This document shows positions 8,255 to 16,228 of a stretch of DNA of 39,117 nucleotides, one piece after another. This stretch comes from Phycisphaerae bacterium. GTDB lineage: Bacteria > Planctomycetota > Phycisphaerae > UBA1845 > UTPLA1. The stretch lies in NCBI GenBank assembly GCA_016935885.1, contig JAFGQA010000333.1:1-39117 (forward strand). Reading direction: 5' to 3'. The position numbers and the translations under genes were made by a program. The notes below the pieces were generated by a model, which worked only from the letters and a program-made list of their open reading frames with translations, was not told where the DNA came from and did not search any database. How positions within the stretch are numbered: the stretch's first letter is position 1; the number at the start of each line of letters is the position of its first letter.

Positions 8255-8524
8255 TCACCTGTTCATGTCTCGATAAACGGCGACCGAACACATGATCAAG
8301 ACCACGGATGCCGGAACGATTCCGGCAATGGCGCTGAGCATGAACAGACCTCCGCGCCCGAGCATCGTCCCGGCAAGCATGAGAATCGAGACAAGGATCA
8401 ACCACCACGCCCGTCGTAGGAGAGGCTCCGGTAGCTTCGGTGTCGTCGCTTCGCCGACACCGGCATAATCAAGCGTGGTCCGCTCAGAACGGTCCGAAGA
8501 TCGCCGCGTCTCTTCCTCGGTCAT
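8255..8524 (-). CDS. Small two-helix membrane protein, 89 residues
   Basis: The N-terminal 35 residues are hydrophilic and charged (MTEEETRRSSDRSERT). They are followed by two hydrophobic segments (WWLILVSILMLAGTML and LSAIAGIVPASVVLIMCSVAV) and a short charged tail (YRDMNR). I do not recognise a family. It is immediately upstream of, and in the same frame as, the pilin-like gene, so the two are probably co-transcribed. The gene diverges from mutL. Confidence 0.6.
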   Translation of the reverse strand: MTEEETRRSSDRSERTTLDYAGVGEATTPKLPEPLLRRAWWLILVSILMLAGTMLGRGGLFMLSAIAGIVPASVVLIMCSVAVYRDMNR

Positions 8525-8574
8525 TTCCTCCGCCCTTCACGCAACGTGCAAACAAATCACAGCCCCGGGGCGCA

Positions 8575-8632
8575 GGTCGTCATCCCTTCCGCCTTCCGCC
8601 TTCATCCTTCATCCTTCATCCTTCCAACGTTC
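8575..8632. repeat. Simple-repeat cassette (CATCCTT type) upstream of mutL
   Basis: Tandem CCTTCCG and CATCCTT units of 7 bp in the mutL-8255 intergenic region, before the mutL promoter. The same unit recurs at 19441-19530 and 25008-25090. Confidence 0.85.
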
Positions 8633-8641
8633 TCCCCACCG

Positions 8642-8671
8642 TTGACCAGCCAGCGGTGACCTCACTATACT
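8642..8671 (+). promoter_or_regulatory. Promoter of mutL (sigma70-like)
   Basis: TTGACC (8642-8647), an 18-bp spacer and TATACT (8666-8671). Both hexamers match the housekeeping consensus at five of six positions. A transcription start near 8678 would give a leader of about 38 nt before the mutL ATG. Confidence 0.6.
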
Positions 8672-8715
8672 CGAAACGCCTTTTCCAGGAGCCCCGGACA
8701 CAACTGGCGCCCATC

Positions 8716-10797
8716 ATGTCCCAGATCAGGAAACTCCCTCCCGCCTTGGTCAACAAGATCGCCGCCGGCGAAGTCATCGAGCGGCCTGCCTCCGTCGTCA
8801 AGGAACTCATCGAGAACGCCCTAGACGCCGGCGCCACGCGGATCGACGTCGCCTTGGAAGAAGGCGGCACCAGGCTCATCCGCGTCAGCGACAATGGCCA
8901 CGGCATCCCGCGCGACGATCTGCCCCTGGCCGTCGCGCCCCACGCCACCAGCAAGATCTACACCGACGAGGACCTGTTCAACATCCGCAGCCTCGGCTTT
9001 CGAGGCGAGGCCCTGGCCTCGATCGCTTCGGTCAGTCACCTGCGCATCTGCTCACGCCCCGCCGTCCAACTCGAAGCCTACGAATTGACTGCCGCCGACG
9101 GCACGGCCGAGCCACCCAAGGCCTGCGCCGCACCCGTCGGCACCACGGTCGAGATCCGCAACTTGTTCTACAGCGTCCCCGCCCGCCGAAAGTTCCTCCG
9201 AAGGCCGCCTACCGAATTCAGCCACGCCACCGAGCAGTTTGCCCGACTCGCCCTGGCCCACCCGGATATCGCCTTCACCCTTAGCCACAACGGCCGCACC
9301 ACGCGAAACCTACCCGCGGCGGGCGAAACGTCAAAACGTCAAAACGTCGAAACGTCGAGACCCGCAGCTCACGACCGTTCAGCGTCCATTGCCAACCGCC
9401 AATCCCTGGCAAGTCGTCGCGCCCGCATCGGCGACTTCTACGGCACTGAACTCGCGGAATGCCTCATCGCGATCGATTGCGAGGAGCGTGGTCTCAGGAT
9501 CGAAGCACTCATCGCGCCGCCGGATCAGTCCCGCGCCTCAACAAAATGGCAGTACGTCTTCCTCAACGGCCGGTTCATCAGCGACCGCCGCATCGGCTAT
9601 GCCGCCCGCGAGGCCTTTCGCGGCCTCGTCGAGCACGACCGCTTCCCCGTCGTGTTCATCTTCCTGACCACCAGCCCGGACCAGTTCGACGTCAATGTCC
9701 ACCCGACCAAGATCGAGGTCCGCTGGCGCGACGCCGGCCTGATCCAGTCCCAGGTCCTCGCCGCGATCCGCGAGACGCTGCTCACGCACAACCTGACGCC
9801 CCGACTCCGCACTCCCGCTGACGGTTATCCCCACTTCCCCATTCGCAATCCCCAATCGGCAATCCACGATTCCCCGACCCAGACCGATTTGCCCAGCCAG
9901 CAAGGTGTCCGCCAGGCCGTCGCCGACTATCTCAAGTCCATCGACCCAACCCAGGCCCGCATCGAGTTTCGGCCGCCACCATTCCCCACGCAGAACATGC
10001 GACCCTCCATCGCCAACACCTACGCTTCGCCGCGACAGAGTGCGTCGACAGACCACGCGCAACAACCACCTCCAGGCGGCCCCAACCTTGGCCCGGGCGT
10101 GTCCTCAATGGATCAGCTAAGTGATCCAACGGACCACAACGATGCCGCCCGCGCGCAGGAGGTCTCGGGTATCAGTCCTCAAGCTCCGAACATCGAGCCT
10201 CAAGCCTCACATTTCCCCAACGACCCCGGCCGCTGCGTCATACAGATCCACAACACCTACATCGTCGCCCAGACCGACGAGGGCGTCATCATCGTCGACC
10301 AGCACGCCCTTCACGAGCGCATCCTTTACGAGAAGTTCCGCGAGCGAATCCTGGCCGGCCCCCTCGAATCGCAACGACTGCTCATCCCGCAGACGATCGA
10401 GGTCCCCCCGCAGCAGGCTCAGGCCGCCGAACAGCATCAGGACTTGCTACGCGGACTCGGCATCGAGATCTCGACCTTCGGCGCCGGCACGCTCGCCGTG
10501 CAAAGCTTCCCGACGCTCCTGCACAGCGTGGACATCAACAGCTTCGTCGTCGATCTGTTCGACAGGCTCGCCGAGTCTGGCCATGCCGAATCCGAGGAAA
10601 CGCTCGTCCATGCCGTCCTCGACATGATGGCCTGCAAGGCCGCCGTCAAGGCCGGCGACCCGCTGAGCACCGAGGAAATGGAGGCCCTCCTCGCCCAGCG
10701 TCACCTCACCGAGAAACACTCCAACTGCCCCCACGGCCGCCCCACGACCTTGCAGCTCTCCACGCGCGACCTGGAGAAGCAGTTCAGGCGCATCTGA
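8716..10797 (+). CDS. mutL: DNA mismatch repair protein MutL (endonuclease type)
   Basis: A 693-residue GHKL ATPase that couples mismatch recognition by MutS to strand incision. The ATP-binding motifs are intact: ENALDAGA at 33-40, DNGHGI at 59-64 and GFRGEAL at 94-100. The C-terminal domain carries the metal-dependent nuclease motif DQHALHERILYE starting at Asp528, plus ACKAAVKAG and CPHGRP near the end. It is therefore the nicking type used by organisms without MutH. I chose ATG 8716 because conserved sequence begins there; the frame is open back to 8440 but reads repeat sequence. Two simple-repeat cassettes are inserted in frame. One is at residues ~205-235 in the transducer region (ETSKRQNVETSR) and one at ~373-385 in the linker (IRNPQSAIHDS). 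Confidence 0.95.
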   Translation: MSQIRKLPPALVNKIAAGEVIERPASVVKELIENALDAGATRIDVALEEGGTRLIRVSDNGHGIPRDDLPLAVAPHATSKIYTDEDLFNIRSLGFRGEALASIASVSHLRICSRPAVQLEAYELTAADGTAEPPKACAAPVGTTVEIRNLFYSVPARRKFLRRPPTEFSHATEQFARLALAHPDIAFTLSHNGRTTRNLPAAGETSKRQNVETSRPAAHDRSASIANRQSLASRRARIGDFYGTELAECLIAIDCEERGLRIEALIAPPDQSRASTKWQYVFLNGRFISDRRIGYAAREAFRGLVEHDRFPVVFIFLTTSPDQFDVNVHPTKIEVRWRDAGLIQSQVLAAIRETLLTHNLTPRLRTPADGYPHFPIRNPQSAIHDSPTQTDLPSQQGVRQAVADYLKSIDPTQARIEFRPPPFPTQNMRPSIANTYASPRQSASTDHAQQPPPGGPNLGPGVSSMDQLSDPTDHNDAARAQEVSGISPQAPNIEPQASHFPNDPGRCVIQIHNTYIVAQTDEGVIIVDQHALHERILYEKFRERILAGPLESQRLLIPQTIEVPPQQAQAAEQHQDLLRGLGIEISTFGAGTLAVQSFPTLLHSVDINSFVVDLFDRLAESGHAESEETLVHAVLDMMACKAAVKAGDPLSTEEMEALLAQRHLTEKHSNCPHGRPTTLQLSTRDLEKQFRRI
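9328..9362. repeat. Simple-repeat cassette (CGTCAAAA/CGTCGAAA type) inside mutL
   Basis: Four or more 8-9-bp units in frame within the sequence for the ATPase/transducer domain. Following sequence to about 9410 (ANRQSLASRR) resembles another cassette type. Confidence 0.75.
9833..9870. repeat. Simple-repeat cassette (CAATCCC type) inside mutL linker
   Basis: Units of AATCCCCA/AATCGGCA in the flexible linker between the ATPase and dimerisation domains, in frame. Related cassettes are at 5098-5140, 25395-25445 and 26245-26282. Confidence 0.7.
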
Positions 10798-10951
10798 CAG
10801 ACTGCAATCCCAGCGCATCTGCTAGACTGATTTGGATACCGATAGACCGATTGAATGCTCAAGAAGAGCCACGGTCTTACTTTGCCATGACGCCTTCATT
10901 GGGCCCGCGGCGGGCGCGCTCTACAGAAAACCGTCTGTGCTGGCACACGCG

Positions 10952-11659
10952 TCAGTAGGCCCCGCGGCCGGACAGGACCGCCGGAATCGTCTTGAACAAG
11001 ATCTGCAAATCGAGCGAAAGCGAACGGTTGTAGATATACCAGGCGTCGAGCGCCAGCCATTCGTCGTACGGAATCTCGGTCCGCCCGCTGACCTGCCAAA
11101 GGCACGTGATACCCGGCTTGACCGTGAACCGCAGCCTTTGTTCGGGCGTGTTGGTCCGGACCTCATCCAGTGGCAACGGTCGGGGGCCGACCAACGTCAT
11201 ATCGCCGATCAACACGTTGAAGAGTTGTGGCAGCTCGTCGACGCTCGACCGTCTCAGCCACCTGCCCACGGTCGTGACCCGCGGATCGTCCTTCATCTTG
11301 AAGCAGGGCCCCGTCGGCAGCGAGTTGAACTTGCGAAACAGCTCCTTGTCGTCCTCCGCGCCCGCGTACATCGTCCGGAACTTGTACATCGTGAACGCAG
11401 TCCGGTCCCTGCCGACACGCGGCTGTCTGAACAGGACCGGCCCGGGCGAGGTCAACGCGATCGCAATCGCCGCCAGGAGCATGATCGGCAGGGCCAGGAT
11501 CAGCGCAACACAGGCGATGGCAACATCCATCATGCGCGAGGCGATGATGTAGCCACGATCGACAATCGGCGTGACAGCGATTTGTGGGCCGCCGACGGCA
11601 AGTACTGGCTCGCCGTGGCATGCCGTCAGCGCGATTGCGGAATGCCTCGCTTGATACAT
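10952..11659 (-). CDS. Undecaprenyl-phosphate sugar phosphotransferase (initiating transferase)
   Basis: Bacterial sugar transferase family (WcaJ/WbaP/ExoY type), 235 residues. It transfers a sugar-1-phosphate to undecaprenyl phosphate on the inner face of the membrane and starts each repeat unit. One membrane helix (about residues 44-70) precedes the catalytic domain. The domain shows KFRTM, SVDELPQLFNVL, GDMTLVGPRPL and PGITCLWQVSGR, all typical. Length fits the short members that lack the extra membrane domain. The start at ATG 11659 follows GAGAGGAAA. It is the last gene of the polysaccharide cluster and converges on mutL across a 154-bp gap in which I see no clear terminator. Confidence 0.93.
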   Translation of the reverse strand: MYQARHSAIALTACHGEPVLAVGGPQIAVTPIVDRGYIIASRMMDVAIACVALILALPIMLLAAIAIALTSPGPVLFRQPRVGRDRTAFTMYKFRTMYAGAEDDKELFRKFNSLPTGPCFKMKDDPRVTTVGRWLRRSSVDELPQLFNVLIGDMTLVGPRPLPLDEVRTNTPEQRLRFTVKPGITCLWQVSGRTEIPYDEWLALDAWYIYNRSLSLDLQILFKTIPAVLSGRGAY

Positions 11660-11692
11660 CGCTTTCCTCTCCTGATGTCGGGGGCTTGACCG

Positions 11693-12487
11693 CTATCCCT
11701 CCGATGCAGGGGCAGCCTCGCCCTCGTTCATCGCGGCTCGCCCACGAATCCGCCACCGTAGTGTGTTCACCACGAACATCGGGTTGCCCACCAGGTAACG
11801 CCGCCACTTGCCGACAGGATCCACCATCAGGCGGAACACCCACTCCCCTCCGACGCGGCAAAGCCACGCCGGCGCCCGACGCTCGACACCAGCCAGATAA
11901 TCGAACAGCGCCCCCACGCACCAACGCACCGGCACGTTCAGTGCGCCGGCATTCTTCGCCAGCCAGCACTCCTGCCATGGACTGGACATTCCGACCACAA
12001 GCACATCCGCACGGGCGGCGTTGATGCCTGCCACAATGCCATTCGATTCCTCGGCCGAGAAATACCCGTGGTGCGTGCCCACGACCCGCAGACCGGGCGA
12101 ATCACCCTGCAGCCGCGCCGCCGCCTCCTCGGCGATGCCCTCCTGTCCACCAAGCATGTACAGCGACAAGCCAGAATCGGCGCACCGCCTGGCGAATCGC
12201 GGAAAATAGTCCGCCGCGGTCATCCGCTCCGGCAGCGGCCGTTCGCTCCAACGACTGGCCCACACGACCGATGCCCCGTCTGCGTACAGAAGGTCGCTGC
12301 CCATCAACACGGCCCGATAACGAGCATCTTTGCAGGCCAGATTCACCGTATGCGCGTTGGCGTAGCAGACGGTCGTGCGCGCCCCCAATCGGGCCCGATT
12401 GACCAACCACGCGACCAATCCGTCCGCCGTCAGCGGCCGGATCGGCAAACCCAGCACATTCGTCGGCGGTGGCGCACTCTCGCTCAC
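11693..12487 (-). CDS. WecG/TagA/CpsF family glycosyltransferase (GT26)
   Basis: About 264 residues. Family members add a hexosamine-type sugar to a polyprenyl-linked intermediate. Diagnostic pieces are ANAHTVNLA near the start, LLYADGASVVWA with the conserved Asp, the Gly-rich LYMLGGQEGIAEEAA, and SSPWQECWLAKN. The C-terminal basic region (KWRRYLVGNP) is usual for membrane association. The frame is open to 12880 over the end of the neighbouring GT4 gene. I place the start at GTG 12487, after GGAGGA and just before the conserved part; a TTG at 12508 is possible. It lies between the GT4 and the initiating transferase genes of the cluster, so it probably adds the second sugar. Confidence 0.88.
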   Translation of the reverse strand: MSESAPPPTNVLGLPIRPLTADGLVAWLVNRARLGARTTVCYANAHTVNLACKDARYRAVLMGSDLLYADGASVVWASRWSERPLPERMTAADYFPRFARRCADSGLSLYMLGGQEGIAEEAAARLQGDSPGLRVVGTHHGYFSAEESNGIVAGINAARADVLVVGMSSPWQECWLAKNAGALNVPVRWCVGALFDYLAGVERRAPAWLCRVGGEWVFRLMVDPVGKWRRYLVGNPMFVVNTLRWRIRGRAAMNEGEAAPASEG

Positions 12488-12518
12488 GCCTGCGCCGCGG
12501 TCCTCCAAGGACGGATTC

Positions 12519-13712
12519 CTAGCTGGTTGCCGCCGTGACACAAACACGTCCCCGTCCCCTTTGTGCAAGCAGACGCCTGTAGAAATCGCTGTACCTGGCA
12601 ACAACGTCCCGAGCCAGAAAACGCCCCTCGATCGTTCGCTTGGCGGCTGCCCCCAATCGCAGCGCGGTCGCGCCGTCGTCGACCAACCGGGCAATCGCGG
12701 CCGCCAATTGCCGCGCGTTCTCCGGCTCGACCAACAGCCCGTTCTCCTCCGCAACGACTGCCTCGGGGACCCCGCCCACCGCGGTCGCGACGACCGGCCG
12801 GCCGATGGCCATCGCCTCCAGCAGCACGTTCGGCATGCCCTCTGATTTAGACGGCAAGCACAGTACGTCCGCAGCGGCATATACCGGCCAGACGTCCGGA
12901 TAGAACCCTGCGAGCAGCATCATCCCCGTCAGGCCCCGGTCGCGAATCCTAGCCTCCAGATCCACGCGATCCGGACCCTCTCCGACCACCACCACGCGCA
13001 CCAGCGGGTGCGTCTCGCGCAGCACCTCGGCCGCATCAATCAGCGTGTCAAGGCCCTTCTCGTAGCTGAGCCGTGCGACCGTGACAACCAACGGCACTTC
13101 GGGGCCCACTCCCCATTCGCAACGCAACGCCGCAACCCGATCCGGATCAATCGCCTCAGGCGGATCCACGCCCGTGTGGATCACCGTGACGCGATCAGGA
13201 GCCATATCCAGGCGATCCACACAGTCATCCTTGACAGCCTGTGACACCGCGATCGCATGCGTCGGCAACCTCGAGCACATCGCGTCCAGCAATCGGTCAC
13301 ACCGCCTGCGCCGCTGCCGACGATACTGCCCCATCGCGTACGCCGTCGACACGATGATCGGAACCTCCGCCCACCGTGCCGCCGCGCCCCCGAACAAATC
13401 CGCGCGCAGCAGATGCGTGTGGACGATCTCGCAGCCAATCTCCGCGATCAGCCGACGCGCGCGAACAATCGCCCGTGGATCTCGCTCATCACGGACGTTC
13501 AGGTTGTACGTGCGGACCCCCATCGCTTCGAGCTGGTCGCGGACCGGACCGCCCGTATAGAAGCAGGCCGCCGACAGTCGAAACGACCCCCTGTCCAGAT
13601 AGCGCGCAACCTGCACGAGCCACTTCGTGTCGGTCTTGATCTGGAAGGTCGAAACCAGGTGCAGCAGCGTGGGCGGTGTCCTTTTTGACCCTGTCGGAAG
13701 GACGGTGTGCAT
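12519..13712 (-). CDS. Glycosyltransferase family 4
   Basis: A GT-B fold retaining glycosyltransferase of 397 residues, expected to add a nucleotide-sugar-derived residue to the growing lipid-linked unit in the cytoplasm. The N-terminal domain includes EIVHTHLLRADLFGG. The C-terminal nucleotide-binding domain shows VVTVARLSYEKGLDTLI, VVVGEGPDR and the E-x7-E motif in SEGMPNVLLEAMA. All of these are normal for GT4. The start at ATG 13712 has AGGGGGG about nine bases upstream, and a good promoter lies just before it (13738-13766). This gene therefore probably heads a sub-operon with the WecG-type and initiating transferase genes. Confidence 0.92.
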   Translation of the reverse strand: MHTVLPTGSKRTPPTLLHLVSTFQIKTDTKWLVQVARYLDRGSFRLSAACFYTGGPVRDQLEAMGVRTYNLNVRDERDPRAIVRARRLIAEIGCEIVHTHLLRADLFGGAAARWAEVPIIVSTAYAMGQYRRQRRRRCDRLLDAMCSRLPTHAIAVSQAVKDDCVDRLDMAPDRVTVIHTGVDPPEAIDPDRVAALRCEWGVGPEVPLVVTVARLSYEKGLDTLIDAAEVLRETHPLVRVVVVGEGPDRVDLEARIRDRGLTGMMLLAGFYPDVWPVYAAADVLCLPSKSEGMPNVLLEAMAIGRPVVATAVGGVPEAVVAEENGLLVEPENARQLAAAIARLVDDGATALRLGAAAKRTIEGRFLARDVVARYSDFYRRLLAQRGRGRVCVTAATS

Positions 13713-13737
13713 GCTTTCATTCCCCCCTCAACTGCGT

Positions 13738-13766
13738 ATCTTATCGGCAATCGCTCCTGCTTGCAA
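13738..13766 (-). promoter_or_regulatory. Internal promoter of the polysaccharide cluster
   Basis: On the minus strand TTGCAA (13761-13766), a 17-bp spacer and TAAGAT (13738-13743), with a start expected near 13731 and the GT4 ATG at 13712. It lies in a 254-bp gap between the GT2-GT4 and GT4 genes, which otherwise shows no gene. Confidence 0.55.
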
Positions 13767-13966
13767 GCGTTGCCGCTGCACGCATAGAGGACGCCAGTCC
13801 ACACGTGATGCGCGCCGCCGTACTCTTTGACTGTACCTAAGTCTACAAACCCCCTGAGCCTTGCACAAATCCGCGCGGCGGCAAGCCGCCCAAGCCAACA
13901 TCGGCCAGGAGGTTGGTTAGATTCCCCAATCTCGCGACCTACGGGCCCAGGCAGCGACCCGAGCAC

Positions 13967-16216
13967 CTATAACCATGTGAACAAGTCCGCAAACCGGCGC
14001 ACCATTTCGTCGATGTCGTATCCGATGGTCACCTTCGCTCGGGCCGCATCCACCATGCGGCGACGCAAGCCCCTGTCGCCGGCCAGTTCCCCCATTGCAT
14101 CGGCCAATGAATCGACGTCCGCCGGTCTTATCAACAGACCCGTGCGCCGATGCTCGATGAACTCGGTCATGCACCCCGCGAGCGGTCCGATAAACGCACA
14201 ACCCGCCGCCGCCGCCTCGAGCATGGTCACGCTGTAGCACTCCTGCTCGCTGCACAGACACGATATGTCGATCCCCGGCAGCAGCGCCGCGACGTCGTCA
14301 CGTTCGCCGAGTAAACGGAGCACCTCGTGATCAAGCCCAGACGCCGCGGCTGCGGCCCACACCGCGTCCCGGTGCGGACCATCGCCGATGATGAAGAAAC
14401 GGAGATCCCCATCATCTGCCGACAACTTCCGCGCCGCCTGAATGAACACATCGTGGCGCTTCTCCCGCCGAAGATTGGCGATGATCGCAATCGCCACCTG
14501 ATGATCGGCAAGGCCCAAGCGCCGGCGGGCCTCCGAACGTCGCGCCGCATTGACAAACTGATCGATCTCAATGGCGTTGGGGATCACCGCGATCCGTCCA
14601 GCCGGCAGGTGCTCGTGGCGGATCAAGGCCAGACGATGTTTCTCGCCCAACGCCACGTACGAATCCACCCATCGATACAACAGCCGGTTGACACGCTCGA
14701 AATGCCGCTCACCCGACCTCGGAAACCAGTGCGACCAGACAACGACCGGCACGCCGAGCAGCCGCCCGGCCAGCGTGGACCAGAACATCCGGTCCCCCCC
14801 GCTGTGCGCCGCGACAATGATGTCAATACGGTTGTCCATCGAAATGCGTTGAAGCCGCAGCAACACCGCCCCATCCAGCTTGAACCTGAGCAGCCGATCG
14901 AACACCGGAATGCCATGCCTGCGGCTCTCCTCCGCCAGCGGACCGGCATCCTTCAGGCATCCCACAAACGGCTGAATGCCATACCCCCGTAGATGCCTGG
15001 CCAGCGACAGCAGCATCCGTTCCGCCCCGCCAGGTTCCAGCCGGTTTGTGATGAACAACACGCGCCTGTCTCGCACGCCTGGCGGGCGCCACGCCATGCG
15101 CTGATGTCGCCCACCACTCAGCCTTGCCGCTTCGCGATCGCGTGACCGCAGTATCGCCCCATTCGGCTTTGCCGTTTGGCGGACGAGGGGCCTCGTGCGA
15201 ACGCTCGCCCGCAACGCACCGCCCGCTCGTGCGACGCGAACCGATTTCCTCTCCATCCCCACCCGAACCGCTGCCAGGAGTCCCTCCAACATCCCACGCA
15301 ACTCGTCCAAATGGTCTTTGCGAGATCCCACTACTGCCCAGGCCGCGTGCATGGCCCCGAGCACCGCAAGGCCCCAGCCGATCACCAGCCACTCCCCCGG
15401 CCCGAGGCGGCACGTCTTGCGGAGGATATCAAGGTAGTTGTAGCTGGTCATGAAACCCAGTCGCCGACCGCCGGCACGCTGCCCGGTGTCCCGGCGGTGA
15501 ACCACGCGCGCCCGCTTCGCCCGCACAAGCCAGAATCGCGGCGCGAGGCGGTAGCCCATCTCCCGATCCTCGCCCAAGGCGTACTCCGCCAGACCTTCGT
15601 CGAACCGGTGCTCCCGAACAATATCGCGACGCAAGGCCATGGCTGCACCGGACAACCACCGCGCCGCAACGGCCGCTTCCGGCCGATTCAGAATCCGCGG
15701 CCGCGCGCCCGTTGGCCGTCCGCGCGGATAGACGCGCCACCAACCCGCCACACGATAGCCGAGTTGATACAAACGCCCCGACAGCGTCGCAAAGGACGGC
15801 TCCTCCACCGTGGCGGTTACCCCGACCACGAGCGGATCGCCCATGATTCGGCCGATCTCGGACAGAAGACCCGCATCACAAGTGACATCGTCATCGAGAT
15901 ACTGGAGAATCTCGCTTTCCGCGATGTCAGCCGCCAGATTACGGGAACTCGTTAGGCCGGACATCCTGGAGCGTACGTATCGCCATGTGATGCCAAGGCC
16001 GTGACACCGCCCGGCCAATCGATGCTGGATGTCATCGGGTAAGTGTCCGTCGTCGATAATGATCAATTCGTCTGGCAGACGGGTCTGCGTCCAAATCGAT
16101 TCCAACGTCTTAACCAGGGCCACGGCCCGGTCGCGCGTGCAGATGACCACGGCGATACTCAAACCGTCGTCGGATGTCCGGTTTCGTGACGTCACGCTAC
16201 CACGCACTGTTTCCAA
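13967..16216 (-). CDS. Fused GT2-GT4 bifunctional glycosyltransferase
   Basis: A 749-residue protein with two glycosyltransferase domains. Residues about 20-275 are GT2 (GT-A fold): IAVVICTRDRA, LDDDVTCDAG with the DxD motif, and LGEDREMGYR. Residues about 385-749 are GT4 (GT-B fold): NRLEPGGAERML, IIGDGPHRDAV and the E-x7-E motif ECYSVTMLE. The linker (about 320-380) is basic, and its sequence around 15163-15186 matches the core of palindromic repeat family 1. The fusion may thus have formed across such an element. The first in-frame codon is TTG 16216; GTG 16207, preceded by TTTGGAAACA, is a likely alternative. It starts 13 nt after the flippase stop. It could add two consecutive sugars of the repeat unit. 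Confidence 0.88.
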   Translation of the reverse strand: METVRGSVTSRNRTSDDGLSIAVVICTRDRAVALVKTLESIWTQTRLPDELIIIDDGHLPDDIQHRLAGRCHGLGITWRYVRSRMSGLTSSRNLAADIAESEILQYLDDDVTCDAGLLSEIGRIMGDPLVVGVTATVEEPSFATLSGRLYQLGYRVAGWWRVYPRGRPTGARPRILNRPEAAVAARWLSGAAMALRRDIVREHRFDEGLAEYALGEDREMGYRLAPRFWLVRAKRARVVHRRDTGQRAGGRRLGFMTSYNYLDILRKTCRLGPGEWLVIGWGLAVLGAMHAAWAVVGSRKDHLDELRGMLEGLLAAVRVGMERKSVRVARAGGALRASVRTRPLVRQTAKPNGAILRSRDREAARLSGGRHQRMAWRPPGVRDRRVLFITNRLEPGGAERMLLSLARHLRGYGIQPFVGCLKDAGPLAEESRRHGIPVFDRLLRFKLDGAVLLRLQRISMDNRIDIIVAAHSGGDRMFWSTLAGRLLGVPVVVWSHWFPRSGERHFERVNRLLYRWVDSYVALGEKHRLALIRHEHLPAGRIAVIPNAIEIDQFVNAARRSEARRRLGLADHQVAIAIIANLRREKRHDVFIQAARKLSADDGDLRFFIIGDGPHRDAVWAAAAASGLDHEVLRLLGERDDVAALLPGIDISCLCSEQECYSVTMLEAAAAGCAFIGPLAGCMTEFIEHRRTGLLIRPADVDSLADAMGELAGDRGLRRRMVDAARAKVTIGYDIDEMVRRFADLFTWL

Positions 16217-16228
16217 ATCAGCACCGCA

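Noticed and set aside
8255..8257. UGA recoding (selenocysteine or alternative code)
   Set aside because: TGA is used as a normal stop elsewhere, including mutL, the LptD-like gene and the PLP enzyme gene, and there is no sign of a SECIS-like hairpin or a cysteine-type active site.
8440..8715. N-terminal extension of MutL by 92 codons
   Set aside because: It reads through the CATCCTT cassette and the mutL promoter; the conserved protein begins at 8716.
10832..11689. Open frame of 285 codons on the plus strand
   Set aside because: It is antisense to the initiating sugar transferase and is rich in Arg/Pro without any motif.
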